This document shows, piece after piece, positions 14,380 through 22,364 of a stretch of 42,380 nucleotides of DNA (position 1 is the first letter of the stretch; each line of letters begins with the position of its first letter). The translations under genes and the position numbers were made by a program. The notes below the pieces were generated by a model. The model was not told the DNA's origin. It was given only the letters and a program-made list of their open reading frames with translations, and searched no databases. Location: NCBI GenBank assembly GCA_944389025.1, contig CALXKU010000020.1, forward strand, positions 1 through 42,380. The letters are read 5' to 3'. The DNA is from an uncultured Spirochaetaceae bacterium (lineage in GTDB: Bacteria > Spirochaetota > Spirochaetia > Sphaerochaetales > Sphaerochaetaceae).

Positions 14380-15819
14380 TTAGACTATAATGCCTAAAAC
14401 GCGCGTACCTTCACTCTCAAAAGAGATCTCGCCGCCTGCGTCGTTGAGGAGGAACACAACTAAACTGTACGGCTTCATGTTAAAATCATAGTCAGGAAGA
14501 TCAGGAAGAAGCAAACAATATGAAAGCATGTCAGACATATCGAAGCCTAACGAACCATCATAGAACTCCTTGACATCGTATCTTGGATCATCCGTCAGTC
14601 CCCGCCCCGTCGTTACAACCATCATGCAGAAGTCATAGAAAAGGGTACCGAAGTCCTCCCCTGTCGCATGCTCAATCATCCTGTAGTCATTGTATGGACA
14701 TGTGTAAATCTTCTGGATGATCTCTTCTCCGAATCTTGCTTTCAGATAATTGAAGAACATGGCAGAAAGAGCATAACTATATGCTTGTTCCTCATCATAT
14801 CTCCATTCTATCAAGGAATTGTCACCATCAACATCGATAAAAAACATTGCCAGATCACACACCCGTTTCTTGAATATTTCGTCTCTACCAGAGTATGCCT
14901 CCGCAAGGCTGGACAAGCCTTCTGTTATCCACATTGAGAAATCAAAAGGCTGGCTATAGATCCAACGGTTGGCACTGAACACCTGATGCTGAAGTTCATG
15001 GACCATTACAATCTTGGTTAATTCATTGAAATAAGAATCAGGACTCTGAACAGCATTCAGTGAAAGATAGATGACATCACCTTCATTTGACATCCCATCC
15101 GTCTCTTCATCATTAAAGAAATCTGCCGTAGACTGATAACCAATCACGGTCTCATCCCATTGTCCGAAAACGGCTATAAGCTTCCCATTTTTGTCAATAT
15201 CTGAATATGGTCCGAAAATCTCCTTGAACCTCGGATAGACTTTCTCGAAATCATCTACAAGCACTTTGATATCGTCCAGATCTTCCTGATCATATTCTAC
15301 GTCTTCCTCAATCATGACATATACGTTTTCTGTGATGTAAACGCATTTTACGTCTGCAGAACGGCTCTCAGGCAAGTACAAATATACATCTTCCCAGACA
15401 TCTCCAATTTCAAAGACGTGATCACCAGAGTGTACCAGATTTCCATTATTTTCATATGTTCCAGGAATTTTCGGTGTCAGGAGAGGAAGGGAATCTGAGT
15501 GTCTGTCACGAATGAATTCAGCTCCTTTAATTCTGGGAGAAGTAAAATGGAGACTGACCTTTGCAAAATCGGAGGAGGAAAACTCTGTTTCATTGCTTCC
15601 ATCGAACCCGTAATTCTGATCCTCCTGAGGCAGGCATAGGAAAAGAGCGTACATGGCATTCTCCGGCAACGTGTAGGTTCTATCCTCTTCAAGCAGCAAT
15701 ACTCCTTCAGGGACATCCAATCCCCCTGAGGGATTTTCCTCCTTTTGGGAATCTGGAGGAAGACAAGAGCAGAGCAGCAGGACAATACCGATACAGAAAA
15801 ATACTTTTTTGAAACTCAT
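14380..15819 (-). CDS. Putative zinc metallopeptidase lipoprotein (M30-like)
   Basis: A 479-residue predicted lipoprotein: signal peptide with lipobox L-C-S-C (Cys19). A gluzincin-type site is present: HELQH (His274, Glu275, His278) and a downstream WITEGLSSLAE that can supply the third zinc ligand (Glu300). The HELQH...TEG pattern resembles the M30 hyicolysin family, but the overall similarity cannot be judged without a search. The N-terminal 170 residues look like an all-beta module. It is the last gene of the lemA operon and overlaps the DUF92 gene by ATGA. Probable substrate: host or peptidoglycan-linked proteins at the cell surface, unproven. Confidence 0.7.
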   Translation of the reverse strand: MSFKKVFFCIGIVLLLCSCLPPDSQKEENPSGGLDVPEGVLLLEEDRTYTLPENAMYALFLCLPQEDQNYGFDGSNETEFSSSDFAKVSLHFTSPRIKGAEFIRDRHSDSLPLLTPKIPGTYENNGNLVHSGDHVFEIGDVWEDVYLYLPESRSADVKCVYITENVYVMIEEDVEYDQEDLDDIKVLVDDFEKVYPRFKEIFGPYSDIDKNGKLIAVFGQWDETVIGYQSTADFFNDEETDGMSNEGDVIYLSLNAVQSPDSYFNELTKIVMVHELQHQVFSANRWIYSQPFDFSMWITEGLSSLAEAYSGRDEIFKKRVCDLAMFFIDVDGDNSLIEWRYDEEQAYSYALSAMFFNYLKARFGEEIIQKIYTCPYNDYRMIEHATGEDFGTLFYDFCMMVVTTGRGLTDDPRYDVKEFYDGSLGFDMSDMLSYCLLLPDLPDYDFNMKPYSLVVFLLNDAGGEISFESEGTRVLGIIV

Positions 15820-16634
15820 ACCGCAACCACCGTTAAAATAAATGCAATCATAACTGAGAACAGGCCAGAAAGCAGATTGACCACATCATTGTCTATGAAA
15901 GATATTCCACGAGCCCTTTCATTCTTCCTGCCATCACTCTCCCCATGCTCGGTAAGACTTCCATCATCCCTCCTGTAATGCACCTGTACCGTTGCACCGA
16001 GGAAGGAGTCAAAGAGGGCCCCCAGGGTTCCGGATATCGTGATAACGGGAAGCATAAGCAAAGGAAGCGTGAAACACCCTACCGAAAGAAGCGCCACGAG
16101 AAATGAACCTAAGAGGCCTGAGAAGGTGCCAAGTGCGCTTACCCCGCCACTTAATCCTTTGGGAACTTTTGTGAAGGTTATTATCGAAACAGGATCACTC
16201 TTGCTGAGCGAGCCTATCTCCCCGCTCCAGGTATCGGCAACGGCCTCCGCGATTCCCGTGGAGAACATGACAAGACCGAGTGTGTCATACACAGTGAAAC
16301 GGAAGAGGAACAATCCGATCAATGCAGGGATGCTGTTCGCAAGTACCTGCATCGCATCCCTTCTTGCACCCTTCTTCTGTATTTTCCTTCTATTATCGGG
16401 AATGATCTTCCCGATAACGGCCGCAGATAAGAAGAAGAAAAGCATTATGAGGATGCCAGAAAGACCTCCGATGTATGTGATCACAGATCCTACGATGAAC
16501 GCTGCGATAAGCCCGCTTCCTGTAAGCTGCTTCTTCCTGATGGAAAACAGGACGATGAGCATCATCAGGATGAAGATGATCAGAAGCCGGACGGATATGG
16601 GCATGGAAAAAAAATAAGAATCAATATAAGCCAT
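15816..16634 (-). CDS. DUF92 membrane protein (VTE6-like)
   Basis: A 272-residue membrane protein of the DUF92 family, with about seven hydrophobic segments and the family motifs ADTWSGEIG, FTKVPKGLSGGVSALGT and GALFDSFLGATVQ. The plant and cyanobacterial member VTE6 is a phytyl-phosphate kinase that turns prenyl monophosphate into diphosphate. Here its start overlaps the VTE5-like gene by 14 bases, so the two probably act in sequence. Without chlorophyll or tocopherol pathways, a polyprenol or other isoprenoid alcohol is the likely substrate (inference). A start at Met11 would remove the overlap and cannot be excluded. Confidence 0.85.
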   Translation of the reverse strand: MAYIDSYFFSMPISVRLLIIFILMMLIVLFSIRKKQLTGSGLIAAFIVGSVITYIGGLSGILIMLFFFLSAAVIGKIIPDNRRKIQKKGARRDAMQVLANSIPALIGLFLFRFTVYDTLGLVMFSTGIAEAVADTWSGEIGSLSKSDPVSIITFTKVPKGLSGGVSALGTFSGLLGSFLVALLSVGCFTLPLLMLPVITISGTLGALFDSFLGATVQVHYRRDDGSLTEHGESDGRKNERARGISFIDNDVVNLLSGLFSVMIAFILTVVAV

Positions 16635-17277
16635 TGAAAGCTCCTAATGCAAAAGCGCTTATCAGGGGAACTGTTATATTATCAAAGCCGAGGGGGGTTA
16701 TGTTTTCAAGGAGAGTGGCGAAAATAGCTACAAGCAGGGAGACGTACCACGGCCCCTCAGGATAGACAACAAGAAGAATGGTAAGGGATACTGCGAACAT
16801 GGTAAGTGTTCCCTCAAGACTCTTCTTTCCTCCAATAAAGCTGTAGCCATGACGGCCGAAACGGCTTCCAATCAGGGCGGCAAGGCCATCCCCGAAGCCC
16901 ATCATCAGCACGGAAGATATGACGATCCTCTCATCGGCAAGGCCGTTATACATCATAATTACCAGGACAAGTATCGAGAGTGGATAGTATATCAGGCCGT
17001 TATCCCGCTTCCTGTTCCCCATGCCAAGGTATTTCGAGAATCCGGAATACACGAACGCGGCATTAAGGAATATGAAGGTCACAGGCCCGATAACAGCCCA
17101 GGCAAGGCTGTCATAGCAGTTCACAAGTATGAGAACCCAGCCTGAGACCAGGATATGGATGAACTTTCTCACACCCTCGCTGCCTATCTTCGTAAAGCGG
17201 TAAAGGACGAAAGCCACCGCTATAATCGCGAGAATATATATAAATGAATATATCGTTGCCAGAAGATTGGTGTTCAC
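16621..17277 (-). CDS. Dolichol/phytol kinase-like membrane protein (VTE5-like)
   Basis: A 218-residue integral membrane protein of the CDP-diglyceride synthetase/phytol kinase family. Characteristic pieces are VRKFIHI near 36-42, LMMGFGDGLAALIGSRFGR (about 125-143) and the GGKKSLEGTLTMF block. Members use CTP or similar donors to phosphorylate long-chain isoprenoid alcohols. The start codon is GTG, overlapping the DUF2207 stop as GTGA. With the DUF92 protein encoded next, the likely path is prenol to prenyl phosphate to prenyl diphosphate. Assignment as a phosphatidate cytidylyltransferase is less likely because that signature is not complete. Confidence 0.82.
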   Translation of the reverse strand: MNTNLLATIYSFIYILAIIAVAFVLYRFTKIGSEGVRKFIHILVSGWVLILVNCYDSLAWAVIGPVTFIFLNAAFVYSGFSKYLGMGNRKRDNGLIYYPLSILVLVIMMYNGLADERIVISSVLMMGFGDGLAALIGSRFGRHGYSFIGGKKSLEGTLTMFAVSLTILLVVYPEGPWYVSLLVAIFATLLENITPLGFDNITVPLISAFALGAFNGLY

Positions 17278-19142
17278 CAGCTCCTACCTCCTCCACCAGA
17301 GAACCCCCCTCCCGAGAATCCTGAGAAACCGCTATGGCTTCCAGAGCCCCCTCGGAACGTGTTTGACGGGGATGGTGCTATCAGATTCCTTTCATTTTCA
17401 TAACTTCTTCTCCAACGTGTGGAGAAAACATGCCACATGAGATACCCCCCTACAGGATCAAAACCTGAGTACCACTCTGGATAAGAGAGGCTCAACGCTT
17501 TGAATTTGGCACTGTACTTCTCTTCCAGATTCAGGGCTATCGCATAACTCAGGTTATGATAATAAAATTCAGGGTCTTCTTCTATCATGGCTCTCAGCTG
17601 GTCCATTTCAACGGTCTCCAGGAACTCCTTATAGCCCAGAATCTCCGCAAGCATCTCATCCGCATACTCGCTGCGCTTGTTAACAGCAAAAGAGAAGAAA
17701 GAGGTCGAGAATACACCGGCGGTATTAAAGAGAGCAAGAAGCAATGCAAACGGTATGGAAAACGATGCGAGGCTCAAGAGGTAAGCAGACACAGAAAAGA
17801 GAGCTGCCATAATGATGGCAAGGAAAGTGAACTGCAGAGCCACAATGGAGTTATGTACCGCACTGTTTGAGAAATACTTATGCCCGACCGCGGATGAAAG
17901 TGCGAACGAGAAAAGGGATGGGAAGAGCAAAAACAGCGTAAGATCCCCCACGTTCGGGATGGAGACGAAAAGGGAGAAGACTATCTGAAGGGCGATGCCA
18001 AACATCCTCAGAAGGGATGCCCGCCTGATACTCTTTCCTTCAAAGAGCGGGTGATTCTTCTCATAATACCGCTCCACATCTGGGGAGATCTTCGCAGTTG
18101 CCTTCTGGCAGAAATTCCTCCTTGCAAGGGACTCCATGTCACACTGGTCGGATGTGGAGAAAAGAAGGGAGAAAAGATTCCTCTCATATGGTGGCCTGTC
18201 CTCCTCAACCTCTTTGAGCTTGATGAATGTGAAACCATCCCCGCTCTCCTTTATCCTCATATATCCCTTATCTGCGAAATAAAAGAGCATTGAGAGTATA
18301 TCCTTCTCAAATGTGATGGCCCCATCGATTATATAGCCGACATCAAGACTGCTAAGGCCCTCTGGGGGATTAAAGCGCACAGGAGACACTATCTCCTTAT
18401 CACGACCAAGGTGGTAGTAGGAATAATAGACGAACGCTATGACCAAGCCTGCAATGATTATATAAAGCACAGGAAAAAGCGATCCGTAATCCTTCTTAAC
18501 CGCCTTTGTGCTGAAATACCCCTCATCAAACTCAGCCCGAAGCGTCACTCCACTATAAGGACCAAGGTCGTATACTATCCCAGAAACGGTTCTTAGGTCA
18601 CTTGAGATCATGTAATCCAACTCAGCAGTGGAGCCATAGCTACCGCCGGTGAGCCATATGCGCTGCGGATCTATCTCATGAGGGAATGTAACAGAGAATG
18701 AGAATGTGCCGATATCAGTATCCCATGCGGGAGAGAGGAGATTGACATACCACTCGTCATACTCCCTGTTCCCGTCATCCTCCAAAAGAAAATCATACAT
18801 TATGTGATAGTTGACGTGCCCGAAAACATACCTATCCGGAGAACCCAGGCGCAGAGAAAGGAAATCATCATTATAGCTCAGGCTCGACTCAACATTAGCC
18901 ATTATGTTCGATACATCCGCACTGAGGGTCACGAACGGCCTTGGATTGAAACGGTACTGTATGTCCCTGATAATCCCATGACTTGGGGATTTGAAATCGA
19001 GATCGAGGAACTCATTGAAAGTACTCTTGCTGTCATCAGCGACCATAACATCAACATGATAACTATCGACAACGAATGTTTCCCTGGAAAATAAGGGTGC
19101 TATGCATAGCAGTGCCGCGACTACGGCAAGAACCTTTCTCAT
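17274..19142 (-). CDS. DUF2207 membrane protein with Gly-rich tail
   Basis: A 622-residue protein: signal peptide, a large extracytoplasmic beta-rich domain (about 20-215, DUF2207), a membrane helix near 225-245, a cytoplasmic stretch, then two to four further helices (about 395-500). It ends in a tail of Gly/Ser/Phe repeats (FSGFSGGGFSGGGG). Such tails are typical of DUF2207 and TPM-domain proteins. Its biochemical role is not known. It is almost always encoded next to LemA, as here, where the two overlap as TGATG; together they are thought to act at the membrane. Confidence 0.85.
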   Translation of the reverse strand: MRKVLAVVAALLCIAPLFSRETFVVDSYHVDVMVADDSKSTFNEFLDLDFKSPSHGIIRDIQYRFNPRPFVTLSADVSNIMANVESSLSYNDDFLSLRLGSPDRYVFGHVNYHIMYDFLLEDDGNREYDEWYVNLLSPAWDTDIGTFSFSVTFPHEIDPQRIWLTGGSYGSTAELDYMISSDLRTVSGIVYDLGPYSGVTLRAEFDEGYFSTKAVKKDYGSLFPVLYIIIAGLVIAFVYYSYYHLGRDKEIVSPVRFNPPEGLSSLDVGYIIDGAITFEKDILSMLFYFADKGYMRIKESGDGFTFIKLKEVEEDRPPYERNLFSLLFSTSDQCDMESLARRNFCQKATAKISPDVERYYEKNHPLFEGKSIRRASLLRMFGIALQIVFSLFVSIPNVGDLTLFLLFPSLFSFALSSAVGHKYFSNSAVHNSIVALQFTFLAIIMAALFSVSAYLLSLASFSIPFALLLALFNTAGVFSTSFFSFAVNKRSEYADEMLAEILGYKEFLETVEMDQLRAMIEEDPEFYYHNLSYAIALNLEEKYSAKFKALSLSYPEWYSGFDPVGGYLMWHVFSTRWRRSYENERNLIAPSPSNTFRGGSGSHSGFSGFSGGGFSGGGGRSW

Positions 19143-19693
19143 CAGAACTGGACCTTCACATTCTCTTTCTTCTCATCAGAGACATCAACGTAGCTGAGTT
19201 TTGAGAATCCCATCGGCTTCGCAATCAGGGATGCGGGGAATACCATCATCCTGTCATTGAACATCCTAGCAGTGGCATTGTAGTACTTTCTCGCGTTAAG
19301 AATCTCACTTTCCACTTGATTAAGGCTGTTCTGCAGCTCGATGAAACTTGCGTTCGCCTTCAGATCAGGATAGCTCTCCGCAAGGGCAAAAAGACTCTTA
19401 AGAGTGCCTGAGAGTGCGTTATCCGCCTTATCCCTCTCATCAAGCCCCTTTGCAGAAAGACAGGCATTCCTAGCTTCTATTACCTGGCTGAGTGTCGCCT
19501 CCTCATGCTTTGCATAACCCTTCACGGTCTCAACAAGATTCGGAATGAGATCATAACGCTTATTGAGATGGACATCGATTCCGCTCTCGGCCTCCTCCGC
19601 TCTGTTTCTCGCCTTGACAAGTCCGTTATATATTCCAATCGCCCATATGGCAATCACTATGACTATGGCCAAAATGATGAAAAAGACAGTCAT
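19142..19693 (-). CDS. lemA: LemA family protein
   Basis: A 183-residue protein anchored by one N-terminal membrane helix (about 3-23), followed by a four-helix bundle exposed to one side. The family mark YNGLVKARNRAEEAESGIDV is present (shown in part), as is NKRYDLIPNLVETVKGYAKHE. First gene of the five-gene operon. The start has GGAGG four bases before the ATG. Function is unsettled in all bacteria; association with DUF2207 proteins is conserved. I find no convincing promoter in the 166-base gap shared with argR. Confidence 0.93.
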   Translation of the reverse strand: MTVFFIILAIVIVIAIWAIGIYNGLVKARNRAEEAESGIDVHLNKRYDLIPNLVETVKGYAKHEEATLSQVIEARNACLSAKGLDERDKADNALSGTLKSLFALAESYPDLKANASFIELQNSLNQVESEILNARKYYNATARMFNDRMMVFPASLIAKPMGFSKLSYVDVSDEKKENVKVQF

Positions 19694-19784
19694 GATTCCT
19701 CCATGTTCTGACTATATCATATTAAAACAGAAATTCCTTTCCCTAATTACAACAATCCTGGAAAAATATTAAGGATGAAAAGTA

Positions 19785-19813
19785 TTGATTATTGCAATTG
19801 TTTGGGCTATGAT
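19785..19813 (+). promoter_or_regulatory. Promoter of argR-pgi
   Basis: TTGATT (19785-19790), 17 bases, TATGAT (19808-19813). The start would be near 19820, inside the ARG box. Confidence 0.65.
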
Positions 19814-19829
19814 TGCATAAATATGCATT
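19812..19829 (+). promoter_or_regulatory. ARG box (ArgR operator)
   Basis: TGCAT-AAAT-ATGCA (19814-19827) is a perfect inverted repeat with the spacing of the ARG box (TGAAT-N4-ATTCA) and similar bases. A weaker second box, TGCAT-N5-ATTCA, lies directly downstream (about 19824-19838). Placed over the -10 and start, it should give autorepression of argR, and of pgi if they are cotranscribed. Confidence 0.65.
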
Positions 19830-19859
19830 TTATATTCATTTCTTATATGGAGGCAGGAA

Positions 19860-20330
19860 ATGCGCGAACGACATAACAGACTGTCAGTTATCAAGGAACT
19901 GATTAAAAATAACCGTATAGATAACCAGGACACTCTCCTTGAGATGCTGAAGAAGGAGGGTTTCTCTGTAACGCAGGCAACCCTATCCAGGGATCTCAAG
20001 ATGCTGAAGGTCGGAAAGATATCCGATGGCTGGTCGGGATACTATTACAGCCTTCCAGAAAATGATTTCGTATCTGAGAGCGAAAAGAGCTATATACAGG
20101 ACGTGAGGCGTGGTATCATATCCATTGAGTTCTCGGGAGATATCGGAGTAATCAAGACGAGACCTGGTCATGCGAACAGCGTATGTTTCGCACTCGATGT
20201 TCTGGCTCTACCGGAAATACTGGGATCCATTGCTGGAGATGACACGATTTTCATCATCCTTAGGGAAGGTATGACGAAAGAGGATCTTCTTGAAAGCTTC
20301 CAGACGAGAATTCCGGAAATAAAGGATTAG
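19860..20330 (+). CDS. argR: Arginine repressor ArgR
   Basis: A 156-residue hexameric regulator. The N-terminal winged helix includes TQATLSRDLKML with the Ser-Arg pair that contacts DNA. The C-terminal domain has GHANSVCFALD and SIAGDDTIFI, where the Asp pair binds arginine. It controls arginine synthesis and breakdown in response to arginine. Start: GGAGG six bases before the ATG. An ARG box overlaps its own promoter. The next gene, pgi, follows after 9 bases, an unusual neighbour that could bring glycolytic entry under arginine control. Confidence 0.95.
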   Translation: MRERHNRLSVIKELIKNNRIDNQDTLLEMLKKEGFSVTQATLSRDLKMLKVGKISDGWSGYYYSLPENDFVSESEKSYIQDVRRGIISIEFSGDIGVIKTRPGHANSVCFALDVLALPEILGSIAGDDTIFIILREGMTKEDLLESFQTRIPEIKD

Positions 20331-20339
20331 GGGAATAAG

Positions 20340-21902
20340 ATGGAGTACGTCAACTTGGACAGAACTAAGGCCTTCCAGGAACTGAAGGGCATGGAGAAGA
20401 AGAGCGTCAAAGAGCTTCTTTCGAAGGAACGAATCGGAAAATGCAATATAAAGCTGGGAGGAGGACTTACATACAACTACGCCTCTATGCCAGTCTCCGA
20501 TGATATAGTAGCTAAACTGAACGACCTCGCTCGAGAGATGGATCTTATCGGCAAGTATAAGAAGATTCTCAGCGGAGAGAGGATGAACACGGGGGAAAAC
20601 AGGCTCGTTCTTCACCATCTTACCAGAGGAAACGTACTTGGGGAGAAGGTAGAGGCCGACGGAGAGGACAAAGAGGCCTTTTATAAGGGAGAACTTGAGA
20701 AAATCAGACAGTTTTCAGCCGATGTGCACGAAGGAAAGATAAAAGGCAGCACAGGAAAGGCCTTCAAGACCGTATGCCAGATCGGAATCGGAGGATCGGA
20801 CCTCGGACCGAGGGCACTCTACCTGGCACTCAAAGGTAATGAGAGGAAGATGAACGCGGAGTTCATTTCCAATGTCGATCCAGACGATGCTGCCGAGGTT
20901 ATCAGCCATCTTGATTTCGAAACGACGCTCTTCATTCTCGTTTCCAAGAGTGGCACGACGCAGGAGACTCTTACAAACAGGGATCTCGTACTCGAAACAC
21001 TGAAGAAATCACCGGTAAAGGGTCTTGTTCCGAACAAGCACATGGTAGCTGTTACAAGCAAGACAAGTCCTCTTGCAAAGGATGAGAGCCTTCTTAAATC
21101 ATTCTTTATCGATGACTACATCGGAGGTCGCTACTCCTCTACAAGCGCAGTCGGAGGGGTCGTGCTATCACTGGCATATGGATATGACACATTCAAGGAG
21201 CTTCTTGAAGGTGCGCATGAGGAAGACACGCTCTCACTCAACACCTGCCCGAAAGAGAACGGTGCTCTCATGGATGCTCTCATCGGTTTCTACCTGAGAA
21301 ACGTCATGGGCTACCCTTCCACGGCAATACTTCCATATTCACAGGCGCTCTCAAGATTCCCGGCCCATCTTCAGCAGCTTGACATGGAATCGAACGGAAA
21401 ACATGTAAACAGGTTCGGAGAGAAAATCGATTACGTTACCGGCCCTGTGATCTTCGGAGAACCGGGAACGAATGGACAGCACTCTTTCTATCAGCTTCTG
21501 CATCAGGGAACAGATATCATACCGCTACAGTTCATCGGATTCAGAAAGAGCCAGTATGGCATGGATATCGAGACCGATGGCTCAATGAGCCAGACAAAGC
21601 TCAATGCGAACCTCTCTGCGCAGATCGTCGCATTCGCACTTGGAAAGGATGATGAGAATCTGAACAAGGAGTTTGACGGCAACAGGCCTTCCTCCTTAAT
21701 CTATGGAGAAAAACTTACCCCGAAGGCACTCGGAGCACTTCTCGCACATTACGAGAACAAGGTCATGTTCCAAGGCTTCTTATGGAACCTCAACTCATTC
21801 GATCAGGAAGGAGTACAGCTTGGAAAGATCCTTGCAAAGAAGGTCCTAAAGGGCTGTGAAGGAGATGAAGTGCTTAAAGCATATGCGGATCTGCTGATCT
21901 GA
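20340..21902 (+). CDS. pgi: Glucose-6-phosphate isomerase
   Basis: A 520-residue cytosolic isomerase linking glucose 6-phosphate and fructose 6-phosphate. The key blocks are present: GIGGSDLGPRA, VSKSGTTQET, GGRYSSTSAVG, GEPGTNGQHSFYQLLHQG and a Lys in the final NSFDQEGVQLGK. It has an AGGGGAAT ribosome site and a clear terminator. The short spacing to argR indicates one transcript. Confidence 0.97.
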   Translation: MEYVNLDRTKAFQELKGMEKKSVKELLSKERIGKCNIKLGGGLTYNYASMPVSDDIVAKLNDLAREMDLIGKYKKILSGERMNTGENRLVLHHLTRGNVLGEKVEADGEDKEAFYKGELEKIRQFSADVHEGKIKGSTGKAFKTVCQIGIGGSDLGPRALYLALKGNERKMNAEFISNVDPDDAAEVISHLDFETTLFILVSKSGTTQETLTNRDLVLETLKKSPVKGLVPNKHMVAVTSKTSPLAKDESLLKSFFIDDYIGGRYSSTSAVGGVVLSLAYGYDTFKELLEGAHEEDTLSLNTCPKENGALMDALIGFYLRNVMGYPSTAILPYSQALSRFPAHLQQLDMESNGKHVNRFGEKIDYVTGPVIFGEPGTNGQHSFYQLLHQGTDIIPLQFIGFRKSQYGMDIETDGSMSQTKLNANLSAQIVAFALGKDDENLNKEFDGNRPSSLIYGEKLTPKALGALLAHYENKVMFQGFLWNLNSFDQEGVQLGKILAKKVLKGCEGDEVLKAYADLLI

Positions 21903-21922
21903 GAAAAAAGAAGAAAAGCTAT

Positions 21923-21960
21923 GGGCAGAGGATAATAGCGTCCCCTGCCCTTTCTTATTA
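21923..21960 (+). terminator. Terminator of argR-pgi
   Basis: GGGCAG (21923-21928) and CTGCCC (21945-21950), extended by GG/CC across a mismatch, followed by TTTCTTATT. Confidence 0.8.
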
Positions 21961-21978
21961 AAAAAAGTGTTTAAACAC
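21959..21978 (-). terminator. Terminator of the YgiT-type gene
   Basis: Minus strand GTGTTTAAACAC, a 12-base perfect palindrome, followed by seven T. Together with the pgi terminator it separates the two converging units. Confidence 0.7.
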
Positions 21979-21997
21979 ACCTGAAACAATACTGCCT

Positions 21998-22222
21998 TCA
22001 AGCTACTTCATATTCAGCTACGAAGAATTCGCTATTCAGCTCCTTTGCTTTCGTTATAATCCTCTCGATATTCTGCATAACCTCATCGGTATAATACTTC
22101 TCTCCACACTTGACGCATTCCAGACAAGGAACATTCTTGATGATGAATGTGTAATCACCAATCACAGCGACATATGTTGTTATCGATTGTTGAAGTTCTT
22201 TTCCACGGCAATATGAACACAT
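21998..22222 (-). CDS. YgiT-type zinc finger protein (orphan MqsA-like)
   Basis: A 74-residue protein starting at the ATG at 22222, which has AGGAGG seven bases upstream; longer frames lack this. Two CxxC pairs (Cys2/Cys5 and Cys36/Cys39, with an extra Cys33) form the YgiT/MqsA zinc module, followed by GEKYYTDEVMQNIE. In toxin-antitoxin systems such modules belong to the antitoxin and follow a toxin gene; no toxin-like frame exists on either side, and the MqsA-type DNA-binding C-terminal helix-turn-helix is absent. It is therefore an orphan, perhaps a remnant. A 34-base tandem repeat lies upstream. Confidence 0.8.
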   Translation of the reverse strand: MCSYCRGKELQQSITTYVAVIGDYTFIIKNVPCLECVKCGEKYYTDEVMQNIERIITKAKELNSEFFVAEYEVA

Positions 22223-22276
22223 CTCACTTCCTCCTTGTCCTGAAATATGACTCAAAATAGTAACAAATCCAGAAAG

Positions 22277-22360
22277 CGCACATATGGAAAATATTGAATT
22301 TGCCACAATACGCACTTATGGAAATTATTTAAAATGCCAGAATACGCAGATATGAAGGAA
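22277..22360. repeat. 34-bp tandem repeat, about 2.4 copies
   Basis: Unit 1 (22277-22310) and unit 2 (22311-22344) are identical at 28 of 34 positions (CGCAC-TATGGAAA-TATT-AA...TGCCA-AATA); a third, partial and diverged copy starts at 22345 (CGCAGATATG). It fills the gap between the metallophosphoesterase and the YgiT-type gene and could be an operator or a slippage product. Confidence 0.8.
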
Positions 22361-22364
22361 AACA

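Noticed and set aside
21998-22364. Complete toxin-antitoxin pair with the YgiT-type gene as antitoxin
   Set aside because: No small toxin-like frame with a ribosome site is found on either side, and the zinc finger protein lacks the helix-turn-helix part.
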